A DNA stretch of 37,408 nucleotides from Chitinophagaceae bacterium. Lineage in GTDB: Bacteria > Bacteroidota > Bacteroidia > Chitinophagales > Chitinophagaceae. The stretch covers positions 1 to 37,408 of the forward strand of contig CANGMZ010000022.1 in assembly GCA_947454715.1 (NCBI GenBank), given 5' to 3'. This document shows positions 1 through 8,191 of the stretch, piece by piece. The notes beneath the pieces were generated by a model that worked only from the letters and a program-made list of their open reading frames with translations, was not told the DNA's origin and did no database searches. Numbering within the stretch: position 1 is the first letter of the stretch; every line of letters starts with the position of its first letter. Both the position numbers and the translations under genes were made by a program.

Positions 1-133
1 ACAGGTAGAAGAGATCGCTAAAGATAAAATGGCAGATCTTAACTGCTTCACATTGCACAGCGCAATGAGCATGGTAGCCGGTACGGCGCGTAGCATGGGC
101 TTCACAGTAGAAGGTACTGCTCCCTGGGCTTAA
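1..133 (+). CDS. rplK: 50S ribosomal protein L11, C-terminal end (partial)
   Basis: The frame opening at base 2 encodes the last 43 residues of L11 and stops at 131-133; the 5' part lies outside the window. The visible peptide contains DLNCFT and [14 protein letters not shown], the conserved C-terminal RNA-binding region of L11, which contacts the GTPase-associated centre of 23S rRNA. It sits 28 bases upstream of rplA, the usual rplK-rplA order, so the two are almost certainly cotranscribed. Identification is firm; only the true start is unseen. Confidence 0.95.
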   Translation, partial: QVEEIAKDKMADLNCFTLHSAMSMVAGTARSMGFTVEGTAPWA

Positions 134-161
134 TTATCCACCTTATTAAATTTTTGATGCA

Positions 162-851
162 ATGGCAATCACAAAGAAAAGAAAAGCTGTAGAAGCTAAA
201 CTCGATAAAAATAAAGTATATTCTCTTGCTGAAGCAGCTGCTACAGTTAAGTCAATAAACATCACCAAGTTTGATAGCTCTGTTGATGTGCACATCCGCT
301 TAGGTGTTGATCCTAAGAAGGCAGATCAGGCTATTCGTGGTACTGTAAGCCTTCCTCACGGTACAGGTAAAACAAAGCGCGTATTGGTGCTTTGTACTCC
401 TGACAAGGAAGCTGAAGCGAAAGCAGCAGGTGCTGATTTCGTAGGTCTTGACGAATTCGTTGCTAAGATCGAAGCAGGTTGGACAGATGTAGATGTAGTA
501 GTTGCTACACCATCCGTAATGCCTAAAATCGGTAAGCTCGGTAAAATCCTTGGACCTCGTAACTTGATGCCTAACCCTAAAACAGGTACAGTTACTAACG
601 ATGTAGCTAACGCTGTTAATGAAGTAAAAGGTGGTAAGATCGCATTCAAAATAGATAAAGCTGGTATCATCCACGCGTCTATAGGTCGTATATCTTTTGC
701 TCCGGAAAAAATTGCTGAAAATGCTCAGGAACTGATCAATACGCTTATCCGTATGAAGCCGGCAACTGCAAAAGGTACTTACTTAAAAGGTATCAGCATG
801 GCAGCAACCATGAGCCCGGGATTAGCTATCGACACTAAGAGTGTAGGATAA
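162..851 (+). CDS. rplA: 50S ribosomal protein L1
   Basis: The 229-residue product is normal length for bacterial L1, which binds 23S rRNA at the mobile L1 stalk and in many bacteria also represses its own operon. The N-terminal KKRKAV, the central stretch [17 protein letters not shown] (about residues 123-139) and [11 protein letters not shown] are diagnostic L1 signatures. The ATG at 162 gives the standard MAITKKRKA beginning. It follows rplK by 28 bases and is separated from rplJ by 133 bases of structured leader. The product is cytosolic and part of the large subunit. No anomalies were seen. Confidence 0.98.
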   Translation: MAITKKRKAVEAKLDKNKVYSLAEAAATVKSINITKFDSSVDVHIRLGVDPKKADQAIRGTVSLPHGTGKTKRVLVLCTPDKEAEAKAAGADFVGLDEFVAKIEAGWTDVDVVVATPSVMPKIGKLGKILGPRNLMPNPKTGTVTNDVANAVNEVKGGKIAFKIDKAGIIHASIGRISFAPEKIAENAQELINTLIRMKPATAKGTYLKGISMAATMSPGLAIDTKSVG

Positions 852-860
852 TTAAGAAAT

Positions 861-956
861 GTGGAACAGCACTGATGAAAAAATGTGCTTTACCACAATT
901 TTAAAAAAATATCGTTAACATTTTGAAACAGGACATTGATGCGTAACATCAGCTCC
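861..956 (+). promoter_or_regulatory. Candidate rplJ leader: two hairpins, possible L10 autoregulatory site
   Basis: The rplA-rplJ gap holds two foldable elements. The first (861-896) pairs GTGG with CCAC and, inside that, AGCAC with GTGCT, leaving a small internal loop of AAC against TTA. The second pairs TGATG (937-941) with CATCA (947-951) around CGTAA, extended by GGA (931-933) with TCC (954-956). L10-L12 binding to the rplJ leader is a known autoregulatory mechanism in other bacteria, and this is the expected place. Whether this is such a site is inference; no exact match to a known leader model can be shown by eye. Confidence 0.45.
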
Positions 957-984
957 GCACTTTCAAATTAACACATTAACAAAA

Positions 985-1518
985 ATGACACCAGCTCAAA
1001 AAAATGAAGCTATAGTTGCACTGAAAGAAAAGTTTGCTCAGTACGACAACTTTTACATCACCAATACCGAATCATTAACGGTAGATCAGGTGAGCAAGCT
1101 GCGCCGTCTCTGCTTCGAAAAGAACGTAGAACTGAAGGTAGCTAAGAACACCCTCATCAAGAAAGCGCTTGAAAGCTTCAACGATGAAAAATATGCAGAC
1201 ATTTATCAGTCATTACATGGTGTTACTGCACTTATGTTCTCTGAGTCTCCAAAAGAACCAGCTCTGATCCTTTCTTCTTTCCGTAAAACGAATAAAGAAA
1301 AGCCTGTTTTGAAAGCGGCTTTGATCGGTTCTGATGTATTTACAGGAGATAATGAACTGGTTAACCTGACTAAAATCAAGACGAAGAACGAGCTTATCGG
1401 CGAAGTTATCGGATTGCTTCAGTCTCCTGCAAAGCGCGTTTTGGCTGCATTGTTGCACCACCACGAAGGCGCAGCAGCAGAAACTGCTACAGAAGAAGCT
1501 ACTGCTACAGCAGAATAG
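985..1518 (+). CDS. rplJ: 50S ribosomal protein L10
   Basis: The 177-residue protein is the stalk base that carries L7/L12 dimers. It begins MTPAQKNEAIVALKEKF and contains the L10 features LRRLCFEKNVELKVAKNTLIKKAL (about residues 40-63) and the SPAKRVLAALLHHHEG segment before an Ala/Glu/Thr-rich tail, the region where the C-terminal helix binds L7/L12. The start is preceded by an A-rich leader (ACATTAACAAAA) with no Shine-Dalgarno, as is usual for highly expressed Bacteroidota genes. rplL follows after 146 bases in which I see only a weak 4-bp hairpin near 1532. The family assignment is secure. Confidence 0.97.
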   Translation: MTPAQKNEAIVALKEKFAQYDNFYITNTESLTVDQVSKLRRLCFEKNVELKVAKNTLIKKALESFNDEKYADIYQSLHGVTALMFSESPKEPALILSSFRKTNKEKPVLKAALIGSDVFTGDNELVNLTKIKTKNELIGEVIGLLQSPAKRVLAALLHHHEGAAAETATEEATATAE

Positions 1519-1664
1519 TTTTAACTGTGAATGCCGGTGGTTGGCAGCTTAAACTAAAAACTACAGGCATACAAAAATGGCTTCCAAGTCCAATATATAA
1601 GTTACAAAGAGTACAACTTAATTAACAACATTACTTTAAAAAACAAATTTAAAAATCATACAAA

Positions 1665-2039
1665 ATGGCAGACGTAAAAGCATTAGCCGAACAATTAGTA
1701 GCACTTACTGTAAAGGATGTACAGGAATTAGCTAACATCTTGAAATCTGATTACGGCATCGAGCCAGCTGCTGCTGCAGTTGTAATGTCAGGTGGTGGTG
1801 CTGATGCACCAGCCGCTGCTGCTGAAAAAACTTCTTTCAACGTAGTTCTTAAGAATGCAGGTGCATCTAAGTTGAACGTTGTTAAGGTTGTTAAGGATCT
1901 TACAGGTCTTGGTTTGAAAGAAGCTAAGGAATTAGTTGATGGCGCTCCAAAGAATGTTAAGGAAGGTATCAGCAAGGGTGAAGCTGAAGACATCGCTTCT
2001 AAATTGAAAGAAGCAGGTGCTGAAGTTGAAATCGCTTAA
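1665..2039 (+). CDS. rplL: 50S ribosomal protein L7/L12
   Basis: The 124-residue acidic stalk protein recruits and stimulates translational GTPases. It has the short N-terminal dimerisation domain ([20 protein letters not shown]), an Ala-rich hinge (about residues 36-55) and the conserved C-terminal domain with [32 protein letters not shown] and [20 protein letters not shown]. The leader before the ATG is A-rich with no Shine-Dalgarno. The gene is closed 24 bases later by a perfect 14-bp hairpin, so transcription appears to end here instead of continuing into rpoB. Confidence 0.98.
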   Translation: MADVKALAEQLVALTVKDVQELANILKSDYGIEPAAAAVVMSGGGADAPAAAAEKTSFNVVLKNAGASKLNVVKVVKDLTGLGLKEAKELVDGAPKNVKEGISKGEAEDIASKLKEAGAEVEIA

Positions 2040-2063
2040 TTTCAATCAACACAATATATTTAC

Positions 2064-2100
2064 AAAAGAGGCACATCGTAAGATGTGCCTCTTTTGCTTT
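2064..2100 (+). terminator. Intrinsic terminator after rplL (probably bidirectional)
   Basis: A 14-bp perfect stem (2064-2077 with 2082-2095) closes a GTAA tetraloop. The A-run on the left and T-run on the right let it work for rplL and also for the convergent glycosyltransferase gene ending at 2174. Confidence 0.93.
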
Positions 2101-2173
2101 ATTGACCACCCTCATAATAATTCGGTAGTCATTTATTGTTTGATAATTATCAATGATATGAATAAATAATCTA

Positions 2174-2938
2174 CTAGGCTTTGTTTTTTGCTTTGCTATA
2201 AGTGCGTATGCGGGTATACTTATTGAATGTGGCATAAGCTGATAGCTTACAAATCATATACCCGTAAAACCCATCCAAAAAGCCTAGCTTGAAGAAGTAT
2301 TCATTGACAAAGTGCCAGAATGGGGAAAATAAAATAGTCAATATGGTACTTGTCTTTCCTTTTGCTACTGCATCTAATGCAGCCAGTTCAGAGTATTTCT
2401 CTATTTTATTCAAATGCTCGCTTATTGAACCATAGCTATAATGCAATAAATCGCCCTTTAATAAGCCTTTTTTCCCGCCCGCAGTAAGGTCCCAGTATTC
2501 ATGTACTTTTTTCTCTATCCACTTACCCTTAGTTCGGTCATATAACCTGGTTTGGCGGTCGGGGTACCAACCGGAGTGTTTTATCCATTGTCCGCAATAA
2601 TTCGTGAACCTTGGCATCTCATAAACTGCGAATAGTTGTTCCTCTTTAACCCGGCAGATACTGGCTGTTAATTCAGGCGATAGTTCTTCGTCAGCATCGA
2701 GGGAGAGTACCCAGTCGTAAGTAGCATTCTTTGTAGCGAAATTCTTCTGTTCTCCGTAGCCTGTAAATGCATTATCTATAACTCTTGCGCCCATACTTGT
2801 TGCTACAGCAACAGTATGGTCTGTAGAAGAGCTGTCTATAACCAGTATCTCATCAGCTACTTCTTTCACAGAGGCAATACATCTGCCGATGTTTTTCTCT
2901 TCATTATAAGTAATGATAACAACACTAAGTTTGACCAT
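2174..2938 (-). CDS. Family 2 glycosyltransferase, LPS core KdtX/WaaE-like
   Basis: The 254-residue product begins with the GT-A nucleotide-sugar fold: LSVVIITYNEEKNIGRC (residues 4-20), EILVIDSSSTDHT (30-42) and the metal-binding D81-A-D83 in LSLDADEELS. The C-terminal half has VHEYWD and LLHYSYGSISEHLNKIEKYS, the pattern of the KdtX/WaaE/LgtF group that adds a sugar to the inner core of lipopolysaccharide, followed by a hydrophobic segment (SPFWHFVNEYFFKLGFLDGF) that may associate with the membrane. It stands alone, convergent to rplL. Family 2 membership is firm; donor, acceptor and the LPS role are inferred. Confidence 0.85.
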   Translation of the reverse strand: MVKLSVVIITYNEEKNIGRCIASVKEVADEILVIDSSSTDHTVAVATSMGARVIDNAFTGYGEQKNFATKNATYDWVLSLDADEELSPELTASICRVKEEQLFAVYEMPRFTNYCGQWIKHSGWYPDRQTRLYDRTKGKWIEKKVHEYWDLTAGGKKGLLKGDLLHYSYGSISEHLNKIEKYSELAALDAVAKGKTSTILTILFSPFWHFVNEYFFKLGFLDGFYGYMICKLSAYATFNKYTRIRTYSKAKNKA

Positions 2939-3091
2939 CTATTTTGGTAACTCCTTTTTGCAGAGGGAACGCAAAATTATATTAATTGATGGATAATTAA
3001 TAAGAACTACGATTGTTTATACTTTGTTCAACAGTTTAATCATACATAAGTCAAATTTTTATAGTCAAACAACATTTTTAGATAATTTGAC

Positions 3092-3116
3092 ATAGTGGAA
3101 TTAAAAATTTCACTAT
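3092..3116. repeat. 11-bp inverted repeat upstream of histidine kinase
   Basis: Positions 3092-3102 pair with 3106-3116 around an AAA loop, with one G-T wobble when read as RNA. No T-run follows, so it is not an evident terminator. It lies 60 bases upstream of the kinase start, next to the 23-nt element at 3119, and could be an operator. Confidence 0.55.
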
Positions 3117-3118
3117 AA

Positions 3119-3141
3119 TTACATTGCATTAACGAATGATT
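3119..3141 (+). repeat. 23-nt shared upstream element, copy 1
   Basis: The core ATTGCATTAACGAATGATT (3123-3141), extended left to TTA at 3119, recurs at 35071-35093 with 21 of 23 bases identical. Both copies lie in AT-rich intergenic DNA on the same strand as, and a short distance before, a plus-strand gene. This copy ends 34 bases before the histidine kinase ATG. Function unknown; a regulator or promoter element is plausible. Confidence 0.5.
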
Positions 3142-3175
3142 GTGGGTTTTGTGGACGGGTACTTAATAAAATCAC

Positions 3176-4564
3176 ATGAAAAAGAAGAATTTTCTCTTGA
3201 TGTTGTTTGTGACATTGTCATCAATCTTATTGATCACAATCAACTTTTATACAATAAAGATTCTATCAGGTGTAAGAGCATATATTAACGGGGAATCTGA
3301 ATATTCAAAAGGTCAAAAAGACGCATCATTATTTTTAGCTACCTACATAAATCTTGGCGATGAGCAGTACTATACTTCATTTAAGAAGTCTATTGATGTG
3401 CCGGGTGGAGATAAGCTTGCCAGAGTTAGTTTGCAAGGAGATAAAGATGATAGTATTATTTTCAGAGGGTTTATTGCGGGTCACAATCACGGGACTGATA
3501 TCCCGGATATGATTTGGTTGTTTAGGTCTTTTCAGTCAATGCCCTTTATGAAAGAGGCCATTTCTATCTGGTCTGATGGTGATGTCTTGACAGATAACTT
3601 ACGCCTACTGGGCGAAGAAGTTCACAATAGTATAGCCGCAAAATCTTTCACTGATAAGGATAAAGAATTAAAAATAAAAAGGATTGATGCGCTTTCAGTT
3701 GCATTATCAAAAAAAGAAAGTGCATTTTCGGCAGTGCTGGGTAATGTAGCAAGAAAGATAAATACCCTTTTGTTGATAGCCAATATTTTGTGTGTAATAG
3801 TTATCATCAGCAGTATTACATTGTATATGGTTGGCATGATAAATAAAGTAATCAGGTCTAAAAAGGTGTTGGAAAACAAAAATGCTGAATTGGCAACAGC
3901 AAGTAAAGAGCTCGATACATTTGTGTACAGCATTTCTCACGATCTCCGTTCTCCTATTACATCAATAAAGGGGTTATTATATATAGCTAAAGAGGAAGAT
4001 GACTTGGTTGTGCTTAAAGAACATTTGAATATTATTGAAGACGTAATTGATAAACAAGATGAGTTTATAAAAGAAATAATCAGCTTTTTTAAGAACAAAC
4101 GTTCTTCATTGGTAATGAAAGATGTAAGTCTTACTTCGGTTATAGATGATGTTATCAAAAACAACAGATATACCCCATTAGCGCAACAAATGATCATTAC
4201 TAAAGATGTGGGGCATGATATGGTCTATAGCGATGAATTACGTTTAAAGATGATACTGAATAACCTGTTGTCAAATTCTATTAAATATTGTGACGAGCAA
4301 AAAGATAAAAGAATGGTTGCAATCAGAACCAGTAAAGTGGATGATAAAATTAATATAGAAGTGGAGGATAATGGTGTGGGTATCGATCGGGAGTATTTCG
4401 ATAAAATCTTTCAAATGTTTTATGTAACGCCGAATAATATAAAAGGTACCGGTTTAGGATTATATATTTTGCAGCAGAGTGTAGAAAAACTTGATGGTGC
4501 AATCAAAGTAGAATCTGAGGTGAATGTAGGTACTAAATTCACTATTTCCATTCCTCATGTATAG
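3176..4564 (+). CDS. Membrane sensor histidine kinase, orphan
   Basis: The 462-residue protein has an N-terminal membrane helix (about 6-29), an extracytoplasmic sensor region (about 30-195) of no recognised fold, a second helix (about 197-220) and a short coiled linker. The HisKA domain follows with H255 in SISHDLRSPITSIKG. The ATPase domain shows the N box (LKMILNNLLSNSIKYC), G1 (VEDNGVGID), F box (IFQMFY) and G2 (GTGLGLYIL). It should autophosphorylate on H255 in response to an unknown signal. No response regulator is adjacent, so the partner is elsewhere. An 11-bp inverted repeat and a 23-nt shared element lie just upstream. Confidence 0.93.
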   Translation: MKKKNFLLMLFVTLSSILLITINFYTIKILSGVRAYINGESEYSKGQKDASLFLATYINLGDEQYYTSFKKSIDVPGGDKLARVSLQGDKDDSIIFRGFIAGHNHGTDIPDMIWLFRSFQSMPFMKEAISIWSDGDVLTDNLRLLGEEVHNSIAAKSFTDKDKELKIKRIDALSVALSKKESAFSAVLGNVARKINTLLLIANILCVIVIISSITLYMVGMINKVIRSKKVLENKNAELATASKELDTFVYSISHDLRSPITSIKGLLYIAKEEDDLVVLKEHLNIIEDVIDKQDEFIKEIISFFKNKRSSLVMKDVSLTSVIDDVIKNNRYTPLAQQMIITKDVGHDMVYSDELRLKMILNNLLSNSIKYCDEQKDKRMVAIRTSKVDDKINIEVEDNGVGIDREYFDKIFQMFYVTPNNIKGTGLGLYILQQSVEKLDGAIKVESEVNVGTKFTISIPHV

Positions 4565-4662
4565 TGTTGTCGTACGTATATTAGTCAGTTTTTATTACTC
4601 AATTCCCGACATTTTGTCCCATTTCCCCGTTTGGCAAAATAATTGACAAGTATAATAGCGTT

Positions 4663-5274
4663 ATGTTTTTCAAAAAAAAGAAGACTATGAGTGATAATAT
4701 AAATAATAATAGTGCCAATGGCGACAACTTGGCACATAATGAAGAAATGGATGAAGCATTGGGTAATGTGTTGAACACTGACGACAGTGCTCATGGCAAC
4801 GAAGTGCTAAGTGAAGGTAATGAGGAAGAACTGGTGAAATTGCAGGCAGAGCTAGATGAAATGAAGGATAAGCATCTGAGAATGATTGCTGAGTTCGACA
4901 ATTTCAGAAGAAGAACCGCAAAAGAAAGGGTAGAACTGACACAAACAGCCGGAAAAGAAATTATTCAGTCTCTTTTGGTAGTTCTTGATGATATGGGCCG
5001 CGCTGAAAAGCAAATAGAAAAAGCTGCAGACATCAATGCAATGAAAGAAGGTATGTTGTTGGTTTTTAATAAGTTGCGTACAGTTTTGCACAGCAAGGGC
5101 TTAAAGCCAATGGAAGCGGTAAATGAAGAGTTTAACGCAGATTTGCATGAGGCAATCACTGAAATACCTGCTCCAAATGAAAAAATGAAGGGTAAGGTTA
5201 TAGATATGGTAGAGCCGGGTTACTATCTTAATGATAAGCTCATCAGGCATGCTAAAGTAGTGGTGGGTAACTAA
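4663..5274 (+). CDS. grpE: GrpE, nucleotide exchange factor for DnaK
   Basis: The 203-residue protein has an acidic, disordered N-terminus, a long coiled-coil dimer helix (LVKLQAELDEMKDKHLRMIAEFDNFRRRTAKE, about 57-88) and the C-terminal beta domain (EAVNEEFNADLHEAI, GKVIDMVEPGYYLNDKLIRHAKVVV) that opens the DnaK nucleotide cleft to release ADP. The first ATG (4663) adds a Lys-rich MFFKKKKT; the ATG at 4687 (MSDNINNN) is an equally plausible start and would give 195 residues. dnaJ follows 87 bases later on the same strand, and the two are probably cotranscribed. dnaK itself is about 8 kb away. Confidence 0.96.
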   Translation: MFFKKKKTMSDNINNNSANGDNLAHNEEMDEALGNVLNTDDSAHGNEVLSEGNEEELVKLQAELDEMKDKHLRMIAEFDNFRRRTAKERVELTQTAGKEIIQSLLVVLDDMGRAEKQIEKAADINAMKEGMLLVFNKLRTVLHSKGLKPMEAVNEEFNADLHEAITEIPAPNEKMKGKVIDMVEPGYYLNDKLIRHAKVVVGN

Positions 5275-5361
5275 TTATTCTGCACTGCGATCAGTGTCTG
5301 AAAAATTTATTGATAATATTAAAATGCGCCTTCCCCAAGCGGGAACAAGAAGGTATCTGAT

Positions 5362-6543
5362 ATGGCAAAAAGAGATTATTACGAAATACTTGGGGTGGCC
5401 AAAGGCTCAACTGCTGATGAAATAAAAAAGGCTTACAGAAAAGTAGCAATGCAGTTTCACCCCGATCGTAATCCGGGAGATAAAGAGTCTGAGGAGAAGT
5501 TTAAGGAAGCGGCTGAAGCTTACGATATTTTGAGCAACCCCGATAAACGTGCCCAATACGATAGGTTTGGTCATGCAGCACAAGGTGGCGGTGGCCGTGG
5601 TGGTTATGGCGGAGGCCCGGGTGGTATGAATATGGAAGATATATTCTCAAATTTCGGGGATGTATTTGGCGATGACATGTTCGGTAGCTTCTTTGGCGGT
5701 GGCCGCCAGGGCGGTGGTGGCGGGCAAAGACGTGGTACCAGAGGTGCTAATCTGCGCATAAAGCTGAAAATGGACTATGGCGAAATAGCTAATGGTGCAA
5801 ACAAAAAAATCAAAGTAAAAAAGCATGTTACTTGCGACAGTTGTGGCGGTAACGGTGCAAAAGATAAAAGTTCAATACAAACCTGCAGTGGCTGTGGCGG
5901 TACCGGACAAGTAAGAAGGGTAACCAACACATTCCTTGGTCAGATGCAGACCGTTACTACTTGCCCAACATGTAATGGTGAGGGTACTAGCATTACTCAG
6001 AAATGCGGCAGCTGCAAGGGAGAAGGTCGTGTTTATGGCGAAGAAACACTGAGTCTGGATATTCCGGCGGGTGTGCAAGACGGTATGCAACTAAGTATGA
6101 GTGGCAGAGGTAATGCAGGTGAACGTGGTGGCCCTCCGGGAGATTTATTGATATTAGTGGAAGAAGAAAAGCACGAACACCTTATCCGTAGGGATCTCGA
6201 TGTTATTTATCCGCTTCATATTTCCTTCCCCGATGCAGTTTTAGGCACACAAGTTGAGGTGCCTACTATTGATGGTAAGGCAAAAATAAAGATACCGGCA
6301 GGTACTCAAAGCGGTAAGATATTCAGACTCAAGGGTAAAGGTTTCCCTGCATTCCAGAGTTATGAAAAAGGTGATGAACTGGTAGAAGTGAATGTATGGT
6401 CGCCAACCAATCTTACTCATGAAGAGAAAGAAATGTTGGAACGTCTTAAAAACTCACCAAACTTCAAACCGGGTCCTGAAGCAAGAGAAGGCCGTGATGA
6501 CAAGAGTTTTTTTGATAAAATAAAAGATGCGTTTACCTCATAA
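5362..6543 (+). CDS. dnaJ: DnaJ (Hsp40) co-chaperone
   Basis: This is a full-length type I DnaJ of 393 residues. It has the J domain with HPD at 33-35, a Gly/Phe-rich linker (about 74-123), four CxxCxGxG zinc motifs between residues 158 and 222 ([32 protein letters not shown]) and the C-terminal substrate-binding and dimerisation domains. It delivers unfolded clients to DnaK and stimulates ATP hydrolysis. It lies 87 bases after grpE and is closed by a strong hairpin at 6574. All key residues are present. Confidence 0.98.
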   Translation: MAKRDYYEILGVAKGSTADEIKKAYRKVAMQFHPDRNPGDKESEEKFKEAAEAYDILSNPDKRAQYDRFGHAAQGGGGRGGYGGGPGGMNMEDIFSNFGDVFGDDMFGSFFGGGRQGGGGGQRRGTRGANLRIKLKMDYGEIANGANKKIKVKKHVTCDSCGGNGAKDKSSIQTCSGCGGTGQVRRVTNTFLGQMQTVTTCPTCNGEGTSITQKCGSCKGEGRVYGEETLSLDIPAGVQDGMQLSMSGRGNAGERGGPPGDLLILVEEEKHEHLIRRDLDVIYPLHISFPDAVLGTQVEVPTIDGKAKIKIPAGTQSGKIFRLKGKGFPAFQSYEKGDELVEVNVWSPTNLTHEEKEMLERLKNSPNFKPGPEAREGRDDKSFFDKIKDAFTS

Positions 6544-6573
6544 TAGAGCAAAATTGCATCAAGAAACTATATG

Positions 6574-6605
6574 GCGGTTTCAGGGTTATTCCTGAAACCG
6601 CTTTT
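6574..6605 (+). terminator. Intrinsic terminator after dnaJ
   Basis: An 11-bp perfect stem (6574-6584 with 6591-6601) closes a GTTATT loop and is followed by TTTTG. It lies 30 bases after the dnaJ stop. Confidence 0.9.
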
Positions 6606-6679
6606 GTTTAGCGTATGACCTCGTTTTTAAGTTTTTACATCCTGTGTCTATTTCTTTCCTTAGTTTTAAAGCCGGAAAT

Positions 6680-6704
6680 CTTTTCCATAAAATAAATGGG
6701 AAAG
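6680..6704 (+). other. Hairpin in the leader of the MBOAT gene
   Basis: CTTTTCCAT (6680-6688) pairs with ATGGGAAAG (6696-6704) with one G-T wobble and a 7-base A-rich loop. It lies about 60 bases before the acyltransferase start. It has no T-run, so it is more likely a leader structure than a terminator. The role is unknown. Confidence 0.35.
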
Positions 6705-6765
6705 GAATTTAGATTTAAAATTTATGATGCAAAAGGAATTGCCCTTTTTCTTAACGTAGTGAAAT

Positions 6766-8187
6766 ATGGTATTTAGCAGTCTTATTTTCTTATTCTGTTT
6801 TTTACCTGTATTCTTTTTTGTGTATTACCTGGTTGGTAAAAAATACAAGAATGCGGTTATCCTTGCGGGAAGTATCTTCTTTTATGCATGGGGCGCACCA
6901 CGTTTTATATTCGTGATACTGGGCACTACGGTTATAGATTTCTATATCGTCAGAGCTATGGCGAAAGAAGAGGGGAAATCGCTTCGTAGATGGCTGCTGT
7001 TGGTATCTTTAGCTATCAATTTGGGGTTATTGTTTTATTTTAAATACTCCAATTTTTTTGTTGAAAATCTCAATGTCTGCTTGCAATGGATGAAGATAAA
7101 ACCCATGGCATGGACTCAGTTGGTTTTGCCTATAGGTATATCTTTTTATACGTTTGAGACCATTACTTATGTTGTTGATGTCTATAAACGTATACATAAG
7201 CCTTTACGCAATTTCTGGGACTATCAACTCTATATTATACTGTTTCCCAAACTTATTGCGGGACCAATTATCAGATACCATGACCTTGCGGGGCAGATAT
7301 ATGATCATACGGAACATGAAACCGCAGAACATAAACTTCGTGGTTTCTATCGGTTTTGTATTGGCTTGGGTAAAAAGGTGTTGATAGCTAATGTAGTAGG
7401 TAATGCTGCCGCTACGATATTTGATTTAGGTGGAAATTTAAGCACAGCCACGGCATGGATAGGAGCACTTAGTTATACACTTCAGATCTATTTCGATTTT
7501 TCCGGGTACTCAGATATGGCTATTGGTTTGGGTATGATGATGGGTTTTCGGTTCCCGGAGAACTTTAATAACCCATATACTGCGGGTTCTATTACAGATT
7601 TTTGGCGCAAATGGCATATATCATTAGGCAGCTGGATGAGGAACTACCTGTACATTCCGTTGGGTGGCAACAAGGTAGCTAGTAAGCGACGTTTATTCTT
7701 TAATTTATGGATTGTATTTCTTTTGTCAGGTTTGTGGCATGGCGCTGCATGGGGATTTATTATCTGGGGGGCATATCATGGACTCTTCCTTGTTTTGGAG
7801 CGATTGTTTCTTGGTGAGTGGCTCAAAAAGATGGGGCTGGCTTCATTTATTTATACCTTTTTTATAGTATTAATAGGGTGGGTGTTTTTTAAAACAGAAC
7901 ATCTCGATGCATCATTGGCATATCTGCACACCATGTTTAGCTGGGTGCCGGATACCTTTGCATGGAGACCGGATAAAGAATTTATAACAATGACTGCACT
8001 AGCCGTCTTTTTCTCCTTTTTTACTCTTTTACCATTTGGACAGAAAATACAGAACAAAGTGTTTTTTGAAAGCTACACAATGAGAAGGCATTATATCATG
8101 GCATTTGTTATGATATTGATTTTTATTCTCTGTGCAGGCCGCATAACCATTACTACTTTTAATCCTTTCATCTATTTTAGATTCTAA
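6766..8187 (+). CDS. MBOAT family O-acyltransferase (AlgI/DltB-like)
   Basis: The 473-residue polytopic membrane protein moves an acyl (commonly acetyl) group across the membrane for glycan O-acylation. It starts MVFSSLIFLFCFLPVFFFVYY, typical of AlgI. Core MBOAT signatures include YFDFSGYSDMAIGLG (242-256), NFNNPY (267-271), WRKWHISLGSWMRNYLYIPLGG (280-301) and the catalytic His H325 in SGLWHGAAWGF, with a second His at 338. A 4-base gap to the next gene, which encodes an AlgJ/AlgX-like partner, shows a two-gene unit. The acceptor (capsule, exopolysaccharide, LPS or peptidoglycan) cannot be told from here. Confidence 0.92.
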   Translation: MVFSSLIFLFCFLPVFFFVYYLVGKKYKNAVILAGSIFFYAWGAPRFIFVILGTTVIDFYIVRAMAKEEGKSLRRWLLLVSLAINLGLLFYFKYSNFFVENLNVCLQWMKIKPMAWTQLVLPIGISFYTFETITYVVDVYKRIHKPLRNFWDYQLYIILFPKLIAGPIIRYHDLAGQIYDHTEHETAEHKLRGFYRFCIGLGKKVLIANVVGNAAATIFDLGGNLSTATAWIGALSYTLQIYFDFSGYSDMAIGLGMMMGFRFPENFNNPYTAGSITDFWRKWHISLGSWMRNYLYIPLGGNKVASKRRLFFNLWIVFLLSGLWHGAAWGFIIWGAYHGLFLVLERLFLGEWLKKMGLASFIYTFFIVLIGWVFFKTEHLDASLAYLHTMFSWVPDTFAWRPDKEFITMTALAVFFSFFTLLPFGQKIQNKVFFESYTMRRHYIMAFVMILIFILCAGRITITTFNPFIYFRF

Positions 8188-8191
8188 TATT

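Noticed and set aside
1531-1570. Short ATGCC/GGCAT and TGCC/GGCA pairings between rplJ and rplL
   Set aside because: Four to five base pairs only; insufficient to call an attenuator.
4643-4656. TTGACA followed by TATAAT before grpE
   Set aside because: Spacing is only 2 bases, so it is not a sigma-70 type promoter; Bacteroidota also use a different consensus.
6731-6748. AAAAGG/CCTTTT hairpin before the MBOAT gene
   Set aside because: Only 6 bp with a weak stem, positioned before a start codon and not after a gene.
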